DNA of 30,111 bases from CAYMCO01 sp964388955 (GTDB lineage Bacteria > Chloroflexota > Anaerolineae > Anaerolineales > E44-bin32): assembly GCA_964388955.1 (NCBI GenBank), contig CAYMCO010000047.1, positions 1 to 30,111 of the forward strand, read 5' to 3'. The translations under genes and the position numbers were made by a program. Below the pieces are notes generated by a model. It was given only the letters and a program-made list of their open reading frames with translations, did no database searches and was not told the DNA's origin. Of this stretch, positions 23,431-30,111 are shown one piece after another; the stretch's first letter is position 1, and every line of letters begins with the position of its first letter.

Positions 23431-23980
23431 ATTGCTCCGTTCTCCTAAATGGTACTCCCACCAAATCCAACAATCGCCGGCCCTGCTCATCGTTCGGCGC
23501 GGTGGTCACAACAGTGACTTCGAAACCGCGCACCTTATCGATATTGTCGTAGTTGATCTCAGGGAAGATCAGCTGCTCCCGGATCCCAAGCGTGTAGTTT
23601 CCTCGCCCATCAAAACTGTTCGGCGAAACGCCGCGGAAGTCGCGCGTGCGAGGCAGCGCGATATTGATCAACCGGTCCAAGAAGGACCACATCCGGTGGC
23701 CGCGCAGGGTAACTTTTACCCCGATGGACCTGCCTTCGCGCAGTTTGAAATTCGAAATGCTCTTGCGGGCGCGGGTTACCACCGGCCGCTGTCCTGTAAT
23801 GGTGGTGATATCCGCCACCGCCTGATCCAGCGCTTTGGCATTGTCGAGCGCCTCACCCACCCCCACGTTGACCACGATTTTCTCCAGGCGCGGGATCTCC
23901 ATCGGATTTGTGAGGGAGAAATCCTTCGCCAAGATCGGCGCGACCTCTGCGTCATATCTTTCTTTCAAATAGTGGGCCAT
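23423..23980 (-). CDS. rplE: 50S ribosomal protein L5
   Basis: A 185-residue L5, which binds 5S rRNA and contacts P-site tRNA. Motifs: NPMEIPRLEKIVVNVGVGEA, AVADITTITGQRPVVTRARKSISNFKLREG, GVKVTLRGHRMWSFLDRLINIALPRTRDFRG and GNYTLGIREQLIFPEINYD. ATG 23980 has GAGGAG nine bases upstream. It follows rplX by 20 nt. Confidence 0.98.
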   Translation of the reverse strand: MAHYLKERYDAEVAPILAKDFSLTNPMEIPRLEKIVVNVGVGEALDNAKALDQAVADITTITGQRPVVTRARKSISNFKLREGRSIGVKVTLRGHRMWSFLDRLINIALPRTRDFRGVSPNSFDGRGNYTLGIREQLIFPEINYDNIDKVRGFEVTVVTTAPNDEQGRRLLDLVGVPFRRTEQYV

Positions 23981-24000
23981 CCCTGCGTACTCCTCAACCC

Positions 24001-24333
24001 CTACGTGTCGATGATGGTTTCACACTGCTTGCAGATTCTCCGGCGCACCCCATCGTCCCGCGTCACCGCGACCCGAGTGGCTTCACCACAGTTGGGGCAG
24101 ACCAGCATCACGTTGGAGATGTGGATCGACGCCTCAAACTGGATAATGCCGGGTGTCATCGTCCGCCCACCCGCCTGAATCTGGCGCTGGTGCTTCTTGC
24201 GCAGGTTGATCCCTTGGATCACGATGCGCGATTCCTTGGGCAGGACGCGCAGCACCTCGCCGCGCTCGCCCTTCTGGTTTCCGCTGATGACCTCCACTGT
24301 GTCACCTGTCTTGATGCGCACGTTCTTCGCCAC
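24001..24333 (-). CDS. rplX: 50S ribosomal protein L24 with C-terminal zinc ribbon
   Basis: A 110-residue L24, an assembly initiator of the large subunit. The KOW region is IKTGDTVEVISGNQKGERGEVLRVLP. The C-terminal part has CPNCGEATRV and ICKQCE, a CxxC-CxxC zinc ribbon. The start is GTG 24333 (MAKNVRIK), with AGGAGG nine bases upstream; the open frame continues 56 codons into rplN but is not L24-like there. It is 13 nt from rplN. Confidence 0.96.
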   Translation of the reverse strand: MAKNVRIKTGDTVEVISGNQKGERGEVLRVLPKESRIVIQGINLRKKHQRQIQAGGRTMTPGIIQFEASIHISNVMLVCPNCGEATRVAVTRDDGVRRRICKQCETIIDT

Positions 24334-24346
24334 TGCAACCCGCCTC

Positions 24347-24718
24347 CTATAGAACTTCCGGCGCCAGTGAGACGATCTTCGTGAAGCCCATATCCCGCAG
24401 TTCACGCGCCACCGGGCCGAATATGCGCGTGCCCTTAGGATTGGTGCCGTCGGTATCAAGAATGACGGCGGCGTTCTCGTCAAACTTGATGTGGGAGCCA
24501 TCTTCGCGTCGGAATCCCTGAGCTGTGCGCACGATCACCGCCCGCACGACGTCGCTCTTGCTCACTGCGCTGTGGGGTGTCGCCGACTTCACAGTGCCCA
24601 CCACCACATCTCCTATATGGCCGTAGCGCCGCTTCGATCCGCCGAGCACGCGGATCACCTGCAGCTCCCGGCCGCCGGTGTTGTCGGCAATCTTCACCCG
24701 GCTTTCTTGCTGGATCAT
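24347..24718 (-). CDS. rplN: 50S ribosomal protein L14
   Basis: A 123-residue L14 on the subunit interface. Motifs: MIQQESRVKIADNTGGRELQVIRVLGG, GDVVVGTVKSATP, VVRAVIVRT, GSHIKFDENAAVILD and GTRIFGPVARELRD. ATG 24718 overlaps the rpsQ stop by 4 nt (ATGA), and AGGAGG lies upstream. Confidence 0.98.
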   Translation of the reverse strand: MIQQESRVKIADNTGGRELQVIRVLGGSKRRYGHIGDVVVGTVKSATPHSAVSKSDVVRAVIVRTAQGFRREDGSHIKFDENAAVILDTDGTNPKGTRIFGPVARELRDMGFTKIVSLAPEVL

Positions 24719-25026
24719 CCCCCCGCCTCCTCGGCGCTCTCATCCACGATCTCGAGCTGCTGCGCGATGGCTTCCGCCTGCTCGATCTCCCGCAGGATCT
24801 CCTCCACCGCCCAGCGTTTGCGCTTCGAGATCGGCCGGGTCTCGACAATCTTGACCTCATCGCCGACCTCGCATCCGAGCTCATCGTGCACCATATATGT
24901 CTTGCTGGTGCGCAGAACCTTCTGGTAGAGCGGATGGCGGTAGGTCCGATCGACCTGCACCTTGACCGTCTTGGGCGAGTTGGCGGCGGTGACCACACCC
25001 ACCAACCTGCGTCTCTTGTTCGTCAT
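24715..25026 (-). CDS. rpsQ: 30S ribosomal protein S17
   Basis: A 103-residue S17, longer than the usual ~85 because of an acidic, Glu/Ala-rich tail (EIEQAEAIAQQLEIVDESAEEAGG). The core has RRRLVGVVTAANSPKTVKVQVDRTYRHPLYQKVLRTSKTYMVHDE and the signature VGDEVKIVETRPISKRKRW. It is linked by ATGA overlaps to rpmC upstream and rplN downstream. Confidence 0.97.
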   Translation of the reverse strand: MTNKRRRLVGVVTAANSPKTVKVQVDRTYRHPLYQKVLRTSKTYMVHDELGCEVGDEVKIVETRPISKRKRWAVEEILREIEQAEAIAQQLEIVDESAEEAGG

Positions 25027-25238
25027 TCGTCAATCTCCTCCATCATGGCCGCCAACTCACGCTCGCGCAGGATCGTCGCCAGGCGGGCCACCTCGCGCCG
25101 GGTCGCACCCAAGCGCGAATGATCAGCAAGCTGGCCGGTCACGGATTGAAAGCGCAGCTTGAAGTACTCCTCCCGCGTTTCATCCAGCCGCACCCGGATC
25201 TCTTCGGTCTCCAAGGCCCTGATTTCCTCCGGCTTCAT
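25023..25238 (-). CDS. rpmC: 50S ribosomal protein L29
   Basis: A 71-residue L29, a two-helix protein near the tunnel exit that contacts trigger factor and SRP. It has MKPEEIRALETEEIRVRLDETREEYFKLRFQSVTGQLADHSRLGATRREVARLATILRERE, the family pattern. It starts 1 nt after the rplP stop and overlaps rpsQ by 4 nt. Confidence 0.97.
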   Translation of the reverse strand: MKPEEIRALETEEIRVRLDETREEYFKLRFQSVTGQLADHSRLGATRREVARLATILRERELAAMMEEIDE

Positions 25239-25239
25239 G

Positions 25240-25665
25240 TCATGCCCCTCCCAGGCCCTCGTCCCGCTCGGCGAATTTGGTCCGGATCGGCAGCTTGTGA
25301 TTCGCCAGCTTCATCGCCTCCACGGCGCCTTCCCGATCCAAGCCGGAGATTTCGAAAAGGATCCGGCCCGGGCGCACCACAGCCACCCACTGATCCACGG
25401 CCCCTTTGCCCTTGCCCATCCGCGATTCGGCCGCCCGCTTGGTCACCGGCTTGTCGGGGAAGATGCGTATCCAGACTTTGCCGCGCCGCCGCATATAGCG
25501 CACCAGCGCGCGCCGGGCCGCTTCAATCTGCCGGGCGGTGATCCAGCCCGGCTCCAGGGCCTGGAGGCCGTAATCGCCGAATTGGACTTCCGTGCCCCGG
25601 CTGGCCTTTCCCCTGGTTCGGCCGCGGAATTGCTTCATATATTTCACGCGCTTCGGCATCAACAT
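25240..25665 (-). CDS. rplP: 50S ribosomal protein L16
   Basis: A 141-residue L16, which helps shape the A site and subunit bridge. Motifs: MPKRVKYMKQFRGRTRGKASRGTEVQFGDYGLQALEPGWITARQIEAARRA, RGKVWIRIFPDKPVTKRAAESRMGKGKGAVDQWVAVVRPGRILFEI and KLPIRTKF. ATG 25665 fits GAGGTG better than a second ATG two codons in. It follows rpsC by 42 nt. Confidence 0.98.
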   Translation of the reverse strand: MLMPKRVKYMKQFRGRTRGKASRGTEVQFGDYGLQALEPGWITARQIEAARRALVRYMRRRGKVWIRIFPDKPVTKRAAESRMGKGKGAVDQWVAVVRPGRILFEISGLDREGAVEAMKLANHKLPIRTKFAERDEGLGGA

Positions 25666-25707
25666 CCCGCCACCTCACAACCTCTCAATCGCCGGATCCC
25701 GGACGGA

Positions 25708-26379
25708 TCAGCTGATGTAGACATCCATTGCCTCGGGCTCCGGCTCCTCATCTGTGAGCACGTCCCCGCGATAGATCCAGACCTTCACCCCGATGCGCCC
25801 ATAGCCCGTCATCGCCTCGGCGCGCGCAAAATCAATGTCCGCCCGCAGCGTCTGGGCGGGGACACGACCCTCTCGCTGCCATTCCCGGCGCGCCATCTCG
25901 GATCCCATCAACCGGCCGGAACACATGACCTTGATGCCCCCGGCGCCGGCCCGCATGCTCTGCTGGACCGCGCGTTTCATCGCCCGCCGGTGGCTGATGC
26001 GGCGCGAAATCTGGCTGGCGATGTTCTCGGCCACCAACTGCGCATCCAGGTCGGGGTTCTCGACCTCATCGATGTCGAGCTGGACATTGTTGCCCGTCAT
26101 TTCCTGCAGGTCGCGCCGCAGCGCCTTCACATTGGCGCCCTTCCGGCCGATGACGATGCCGGGTTTCGCGGTGTGAACGGTGACATTGATGCTGTTGGGA
26201 TAACGCTCGATCTCGATGCGAGAAATGCCCGCCCCGGGAGCAGAGCCATTCACCGCCTCACGAATTTCGCGATCCGCGTGCAGTTGCTCGGCGTAGCTCT
26301 CCCCCTCTGCGAACCAGCGCGAATCCCAGGTCTTGTTCACGCCCAGACGAAAGCCGATCGGATGAACCTTGCGACCCAT
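25708..26379 (-). CDS. rpsC: 30S ribosomal protein S3
   Basis: A 223-residue S3, at the mRNA entry channel. The N-terminus is GRKVHPIGFRLGVNKTWDSRWFAEG. The KH domain has HTAKPGIVIGRKGANVKALRRDL. The C-terminal domain has GIKVMCSGRLMGSEMARREWQREGRVPAQTLRADIDFARAEAMTGYGRIGVKVWIYRGDVL. ATG 26379 has GAGGAG five bases upstream. rplV ends 23 nt before it. Confidence 0.98.
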   Translation of the reverse strand: MGRKVHPIGFRLGVNKTWDSRWFAEGESYAEQLHADREIREAVNGSAPGAGISRIEIERYPNSINVTVHTAKPGIVIGRKGANVKALRRDLQEMTGNNVQLDIDEVENPDLDAQLVAENIASQISRRISHRRAMKRAVQQSMRAGAGGIKVMCSGRLMGSEMARREWQREGRVPAQTLRADIDFARAEAMTGYGRIGVKVWIYRGDVLTDEEPEPEAMDVYIS

Positions 26380-26402
26380 ACGTACTCCTCTCTGTATAGC
26401 CC

Positions 26403-26762
26403 CTATTCCTCTTCAAACCCCCGCTCGCGCAGGACGATGCTGATGTGCGAGGAACGACGCAGCAGGGGCTTGAAGCGCCCCCGGGCGCCGAACCGACGCC
26501 AGCGCCGCGTAGGCGCCTTGTCCGCCGCGATATGATGTATATATAAGTCCTCCCGACTCAGCCCGAAGTTCTCCTCCGCATTGGCGATGGCGGAGTTGAT
26601 GAGCTTCGCAACGGGTGTGCTGGCGCGCTTCGGCGAGAACTGCAGAATATCCAGCGCCTCCGTCACGTCCCGGCCCCGCACCATGTCTAGCACCAAGCGC
26701 ACCTTCTGCGGTGAGATGGGCACATATCGGGTCGAGGCATGCACATCGAAAACGTCATCCAT
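26403..26762 (-). CDS. rplV: 50S ribosomal protein L22
   Basis: A 119-residue L22, whose long hairpin lines the exit tunnel. Motifs: ARYVPISPQKVRLV-like TRYVPISPQKVRLVLDMVRG, AKLINSAIANAEENFGL and the tunnel hairpin APTRRWRRFGARGRFKPLLRRSSHISIVLRE. It starts 3 nt after rpsS, with GAGGA in the end of that gene. Confidence 0.98.
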   Translation of the reverse strand: MDDVFDVHASTRYVPISPQKVRLVLDMVRGRDVTEALDILQFSPKRASTPVAKLINSAIANAEENFGLSREDLYIHHIAADKAPTRRWRRFGARGRFKPLLRRSSHISIVLRERGFEEE

Positions 26763-26765
26763 CGA

Positions 26766-27050
26766 TCATATCCTCGTGCGCGTCCGGCGATCCCGAGACA
26801 CATGGCCGCGAAAAGTGCGTGTGGGTGCGAATTCACCGAGCTTGTGCCCCACCATGTTCTCGGTGATATAGATCGGGACGTGCCGCCTCCCGTCATGCAC
26901 CGCAAGGGTGTGGCCGACCATCTGGGGGAAGATCGTACTCGCCCGACTCCAGGTGCGGATCACCCGTTTTTCCCCTTTCTGATTCAGGGCCTCGATCTTC
27001 TGCAGCAGCTTCGGATCTACGTAGGGCCCTTTCTTTAGCGATCGCGACAT
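26766..27050 (-). CDS. rpsS: 30S ribosomal protein S19
   Basis: A 94-residue S19 of the 30S head. Motifs: MSRSLKKGPYVDPKLLQKI, IRTWSRASTIFPQMVGHTLAVHDGRRHVPIYITENMVGHKLGEFAPTRTFRGHV. It has GGAGGG about ten bases upstream and follows rplB by 41 nt. Confidence 0.98.
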   Translation of the reverse strand: MSRSLKKGPYVDPKLLQKIEALNQKGEKRVIRTWSRASTIFPQMVGHTLAVHDGRRHVPIYITENMVGHKLGEFAPTRTFRGHVSRDRRTRTRI

Positions 27051-27091
27051 AGCCTCAATTCCCTCCTACAAATAACCGCCGTGATCAGCGA

Positions 27092-27928
27092 CTAGCGCCG
27101 TTTCTTGGACCGGCGCCGAATGACATCTTTCTGGGTGCGCTTGTTCACCCGAGTCCGCTTGCCCAGGGTGGGTTTGCCCCAAGGAGATTTCGGACCGGGC
27201 AGGCCGATCGGGGCGCGACCCTCGCCGCCGCCGTGGGGGTGGTCGCGCGGGCTCATGGCCGAGCCGCGCACCGTCGGGCGCACACCCAAGTGGCGCTTGC
27301 GCCCCGCCTTGCCCAACTTGATATTCCCGTGGTCCGGGTTCCCCACCTGCCCCACGGTGGCGTAGCAGGAAGCGCGCACCCGCCGCACCTCTCCGGAGGG
27401 CAGCCGGATAGCGGCGTAGCCACCCTCTTTCGCCAACAATTGGGCCGATGTCCCGGCCGCCCGCACCAATTGGCCGCCCCGACCCTCCTTCAGCTCAATG
27501 TTGTGGATCTGGGTGCCGTCGGGGATGTTGCGCATGGGCAGGCTGTTCCCCGGATGAATTTCCACGCTTTCACCTGCGTGCACACTATCACCGACCATCA
27601 ATCCGATGGGCGCCAGGATGTAGCGCTTCTCCCCGTCCGCATAATGCAGCAGCGCCAGGCGCGCAGATCGGTTCGGGTCATACTCGACCGCGGCGACGCG
27701 GGCCGGGATGCCACGCTTGTCCCGTTTGAAATCCACCAGCCTCAGGTGGCGCCGGCTGCCGCCTCCCTTGTGCCGCACGGTGATTCGGCCGTAGGCGTTC
27801 CTTCCACCGCTGCGCTTCTTCGGCGCGAGCAGAGAGGGTTCCGGAGTGGTCTTGGTGATCTCCTCAAACGTCGACCCGCTCATCCCCCGTCGCCCAGGAG
27901 AGGTGGGCTTGAATTTCCTTACCGGCAT
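27092..27928 (-). CDS. rplB: 50S ribosomal protein L2
   Basis: A 278-residue L2, needed for subunit joining and peptidyl-transfer-centre integrity. Motifs: RKFKPTSPGRRGMSGSTFEEIT, GRNAYGRITVRHKGGGSRRHLRLVDFKR, GGQLVRAAGTSAQLLAKEGGYAAIRLPSGE and SAMSPRDHPHGGGEGRAPIG with the conserved histidine. It overlaps the rplW stop by one base (TAATG), with AAGGAG upstream. Confidence 0.98.
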   Translation of the reverse strand: MPVRKFKPTSPGRRGMSGSTFEEITKTTPEPSLLAPKKRSGGRNAYGRITVRHKGGGSRRHLRLVDFKRDKRGIPARVAAVEYDPNRSARLALLHYADGEKRYILAPIGLMVGDSVHAGESVEIHPGNSLPMRNIPDGTQIHNIELKEGRGGQLVRAAGTSAQLLAKEGGYAAIRLPSGEVRRVRASCYATVGQVGNPDHGNIKLGKAGRKRHLGVRPTVRGSAMSPRDHPHGGGEGRAPIGLPGPKSPWGKPTLGKRTRVNKRTQKDVIRRRSKKRR

Positions 27929-28230
27929 TACCTTACTCCTTCAAAGACATCGATCGAATTCCCGGGGGCCAGGGTCACAATGGCTTTCTTGTACGACGGT
28001 CGCCTCACCACCAGGCGCCGGCCGCGCCCACGCCGGGTTTGCTTGGCCGGGACGATCATCACATTCACTCGCTCTACGACAACATCAAAGAGCACTTCGA
28101 CGGCCTCTTTGATCTCCATCTTGTTGGCGGAGGGAGCCACCTCAAAGGCGTATTGATTCAGCACACCGCTCTGGTGACTGGATTTCTCGGTGATGATGGG
28201 CCTTCGCAATACATCGTAAATGGTCGTCAT
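27928..28230 (-). CDS. rplW: 50S ribosomal protein L23
   Basis: A 100-residue L23, the docking site for trigger factor and SRP at the tunnel exit. Motifs: YDVLRRPIITEKSSHQSGVLNQYAFEVAPSANKMEIKEAVEVLFDVVVERVNVM and RPSYKKAIVTLAPGNSI. ATG 28230 has AAAGGGA six bases upstream; the frame extends 12 codons into rplD but matches no L23 there. It starts 13 nt after rplD. Confidence 0.98.
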   Translation of the reverse strand: MTTIYDVLRRPIITEKSSHQSGVLNQYAFEVAPSANKMEIKEAVEVLFDVVVERVNVMIVPAKQTRRGRGRRLVVRRPSYKKAIVTLAPGNSIDVFEGVR

Positions 28231-28243
28231 CGCAATCCCTTTT

Positions 28244-28867
28244 TCAGCCGCCCAGATGGCTCTCAATCATTTCCAGCGCGCCCAACGGCATGACCAGGCG
28301 CTCAAATTGCAGCAGATCCCGGATGTTGAGATAGTCCGCGCGCAGGGTCTTCACGGATGGCAAATTGCGGGCGGACAGTTCCACCTCCCGGTTTGGGCCG
28401 TCCAGGACCAGCAGTACACTGGTCTCCCCGGCCACCCCGCGCAGCATCGCATTCAACTGCCGGGTCTTGGGCTCATCCATTCTCAACTCCTCCAGCAGGA
28501 TGATCTCCTGCTGGGCCGCTTTTGCCGACAGCGCCGACCGCAAAGCGGCGCGGCGCATCTTGCGCGGCATCCGCTGCGCATAGCTCCGCGGGCGCGGGGT
28601 ATGCACCTTGCCCCCGCCGACCCAGATAGGGGAGCGGATCGATCCGTGCCGCGCCCGGCCGGTGCCTTTCTGGCGCCAGGGCTTGCGCCCCCCGCCGCTG
28701 ACCTCGCTGCGCGTCCTGGTCTTGTGGGTGCCGAGGCGGGCGTTGGCCAGCTGCCGCATCAGCGCCTGATGCATGAGATCCATCTTGATTGGCGCCTCGA
28801 AAATCTCAGCCGGCAGGTCGACCGTCTTGACTTTCCCGCCGTCCATGTTCAATACGTCAACCTTCAT
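28244..28867 (-). CDS. rplD: 50S ribosomal protein L4
   Basis: A 207-residue L4. It has the extended tunnel loop rich in Arg/Gly: GTHKTRTRSEVSGGGRKPWRQKGTGRARHGSIRSPIWVGGGKVHTPRPRSY, then a globular C-terminal half ending LVMPLGALEMIESHLGG. In enterics L4 represses the S10 operon; no leader is visible as the operon start is outside the window. ATG 28867 has GGGAG upstream. Confidence 0.98.
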   Translation of the reverse strand: MKVDVLNMDGGKVKTVDLPAEIFEAPIKMDLMHQALMRQLANARLGTHKTRTRSEVSGGGRKPWRQKGTGRARHGSIRSPIWVGGGKVHTPRPRSYAQRMPRKMRRAALRSALSAKAAQQEIILLEELRMDEPKTRQLNAMLRGVAGETSVLLVLDGPNREVELSARNLPSVKTLRADYLNIRDLLQFERLVMPLGALEMIESHLGG

Positions 28868-28887
28868 CGTCCAGTGCTCCCAAAGCG

Positions 28888-29517
28888 CTACTGCTTGCGC
28901 GCCTCTTTGATGATTACGAGTCCGTTCTTGCCGCCGGGCACACTTCCCTGCACGCCGATGATGTTGCGCTCCGCATCCACCACCTCAACGCGAAGGTTCT
29001 GCGAGGTTACGCGCGCCCCGCCCATCCGCCCGGACATGCGAGTGCCCTTGAACACCCGACCCGGGGTGGATGTGGCGCCGATGGAACCTGGCGCGCGGTG
29101 CCGGTCGGACTGGCCGTGGGTCTTGGGTCCGCCGCCAAACCCGTGCCGCTTCATCGCCCCCGCGAAGCCGCGGCCCTTGCTGGTCCCTACGACGTCCACC
29201 CGGTCCCCGATCTCAAATGCCTCGACCGTGACCTTCTCGCCCTCCGCCAGCTCCTCGGCGGACTTCACCCGGAATTCACGTAAATAACGCAAAGGCGGCA
29301 AGTCGTTGCGCTTCAGATGTCCGAGCTGACCCCCGGTGAGGCGCCGCGGATTGACCTCCCCGAACCCCAACTGCACGGCCAGATATCCGTCGCTGTGTTC
29401 CCGGCGCACCTGGGTGACATAACAAGGCCCAGCTTCGATCAGCGTCACCGGATGGACCGCTCCATTCTCATCGAAGATCTGGGTCATGCCCAACTTCTTG
29501 CCAATAAGCCCTTTCAT
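28888..29517 (-). CDS. rplC: 50S ribosomal protein L3
   Basis: A 209-residue L3, an assembly initiator near the peptidyl-transferase centre. Motifs: MKGLIGKKLGMTQIFDENGAVHPVTLIEAGPCYVTQ, GRGFAGAMKRHGFGGGPKTHGQSDRHRAPGSIGATSTPGRVFKGTRMSGRMGG. ATG 29517 has AGGAGA six bases upstream; an open frame 40 codons longer does not resemble L3. A 224-nt spacer separates it from rpsJ, much more than elsewhere in the cluster. Confidence 0.98.
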   Translation of the reverse strand: MKGLIGKKLGMTQIFDENGAVHPVTLIEAGPCYVTQVRREHSDGYLAVQLGFGEVNPRRLTGGQLGHLKRNDLPPLRYLREFRVKSAEELAEGEKVTVEAFEIGDRVDVVGTSKGRGFAGAMKRHGFGGGPKTHGQSDRHRAPGSIGATSTPGRVFKGTRMSGRMGGARVTSQNLRVEVVDAERNIIGVQGSVPGGKNGLVIIKEARKQ

Positions 29518-29658
29518 CTCTTGTCTCCTGCGCATGTTTGCCGGGACTGTCAGCCAGGGCTTGGCTGCATCATCCCCGAACGTAGGGCAGTTAGTGAATT
29601 TGTGGCGGAGGTGTCTGATTGGCGTCCGCCCACGCATCTACTCTTACCCTACCTGTAA

Positions 29659-29700
29659 CTCAGCGTTCAGCTTTCAGCCATCAGCCATCAGCCTTCTGCC
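29659..29700. repeat. Tandem heptamer array in the rpsJ-rplC spacer
   Basis: Five consecutive 7-nt units of form NTCAGCN: CTCAGCG, TTCAGCT, TTCAGCC, ATCAGCC, ATCAGCC (29659-29693), then a degenerate TTCTGCC (29694-29700). On the coding strand this reads as repeated GGCTGAx. A further AGCTGAT-like copy (GAAAGCTGATC, plus strand) lies near 29720. Slippage-prone intergenic repeats of this sort are neutral or regulatory; here they split rpsJ from rplC. The rest of the 224-nt spacer shows no gene or clear promoter. Confidence 0.75.
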
Positions 29701-29741
29701 GCTCACTCCACTTGCCGTTGAAAGCTGATCGCCGACGGCAT

Positions 29742-30050
29742 CTATATTTTGATCTCGATATCCACGCCCGCGGGCAGGTTCAGGCGCATTAACGTGTCAA
29801 TCGTCTTCGAGTCGGGGTCCAGTACATCGATCAGGCGCTTGTGTGTGCGTATCTCAAAGTGCTCGTGACTATCCTTATCAATGAAGGTAGATCGGCGCAC
29901 CGTGAAGCGCTCAATGCGCGTCGGCAAAGGCACCGGGCCGACCACTCTCGATCCTGTCCGCTCGGCGGTCTCCACGATGCGCTTGGCGGATTCGTCGAGC
30001 ACTCGATGGTCATATGCCTTCAAACGTATGCGGATCTTCTGTTTGGCCAT
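29742..30050 (-). CDS. rpsJ: 30S ribosomal protein S10
   Basis: A 102-residue S10, also NusE in antitermination complexes. Motifs: QKIRIRLKAYDHRVLDESAKRIVETAERTGSRVVGPVPLPTRIERFTVRRSTFIDKDSHEHFEIRTHKRLIDVLDP and LPAGVDIEIKI. It starts 7 nt after the tuf stop, with GGAG overlapping the end of tuf, so it is probably co-transcribed with it. Confidence 0.98.
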   Translation of the reverse strand: MAKQKIRIRLKAYDHRVLDESAKRIVETAERTGSRVVGPVPLPTRIERFTVRRSTFIDKDSHEHFEIRTHKRLIDVLDPDSKTIDTLMRLNLPAGVDIEIKI

Positions 30051-30057
30051 CGGCTCG

Positions 30058-30111
30058 TTACTCCAAGATCTCCGTGATCACGCCCGCGCCGACCGTCAGC
30101 CCGCCTTCCCG
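30058..30111 (-). CDS. tuf: Elongation factor Tu, C-terminal fragment cut by the window edge
   Basis: Only the last 17 codons and the TAA stop are inside the window. They read REGGLTVGAGVITEILE, the conserved EF-Tu C-terminus (REGGxTVGAGVVxxIxE). EF-Tu delivers aminoacyl-tRNA to the ribosome. The position directly ahead of rpsJ is the standard str-S10 junction. The gene continues to the right outside the window. Confidence 0.93.
   Translation of the reverse strand, partial: REGGLTVGAGVITEILE

Noticed and set aside
29518..29637. Extended N-terminus of L3
   Set aside because: The 40-codon extension is spacer sequence and unlike L3; the ATG at 29517 has a good ribosome-binding site.
1..30111. 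CRISPR array, tRNA, rRNA, transposase or phage genes
   Set aside because: I looked for regular spaced repeats, cloverleaf signatures and mobile-element genes on both strands and found none I can support.

Overview
The window is GC-rich bacterial DNA that reads almost entirely leftwards (minus strand). I place it in the Chloroflexota, most likely Anaerolineae-like, with moderate confidence. The reasons are the complete S10-spc-alpha order continuing into rplQ-truA-rplM-rpsI, the zinc (C+) forms of S4, S14 and L36, a zinc-ribbon L24, frequent GTG starts with strong AGGAGG sites, and a lipoprotein with a Pro/Thr/Ser linker. This rests on family knowledge and gene order, not on a database comparison.

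Right part (about 13.3-30.1 kb): one long ribosomal-protein locus. Reading leftwards from the right edge: the tail of tuf, then rpsJ, rplC, rplD, rplW, rplB, rpsS, rplV, rpsC, rplP, rpmC, rpsQ, rplN, rplX, rplE, rpsN (type Z), rpsH, rplF, rplR, rpsE, rpmD, rplO, secY, map, rpmJ, rpsM, rpsK, rpsD, rpoA, rplQ, truA, rplM, rpsI. Spacing is tight and several junctions overlap (TAATG, ATGA and 8-nt overlaps). adk and infA, often found between secY and rpmJ, are absent. rpmJ (37 codons) lies between map and rpsM. Longer spacers hold inverted repeats (rpsD/rpoA, rplR/rpsE) and a tandem heptamer array (rpsJ/rplC).

Middle part (about 9.4-13.1 kb): a two-gene leftward unit encodes a YabN-type methylase-MazG nucleotide pyrophosphohydrolase and a secreted purple-acid-phosphatase-like lipoprotein. 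Convergent to it is the only rightward gene, a phytol/polyprenol-kinase-family membrane protein with a recognisable promoter. The gene-free stretch at 8.9-9.4 kb carries a 99-bp MITE-like palindromic repeat and a further 11-bp inverted repeat.

Left part (about 0.4-8.9 kb): a seven-gene fatty-acid beta-oxidation operon reading leftwards: TetR regulator, metallo-beta-lactamase-fold hydrolase, two acyl-CoA dehydrogenases, a FadN-type hydroxyacyl-CoA dehydrogenase/enoyl-CoA hydratase, a thiolase and an SCP2 lipid-carrier protein. Its promoter has an extended -10 followed directly by a perfect 18-bp palindrome, which predicts autoregulation by the TetR protein. One acyl-CoA dehydrogenase lacks the usual flavin-side motif and the catalytic glutamate, which suggests an unequal heteromeric enzyme. 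A hairpin past the SCP2 gene may end the operon. I found no supportable gene in the first 432 bases.

I saw no CRISPR array, tRNA, rRNA or transposase gene. The most interesting items are the self-regulated beta-oxidation operon with its degenerate dehydrogenase partner, and the repeats inserted around and within otherwise conserved loci.
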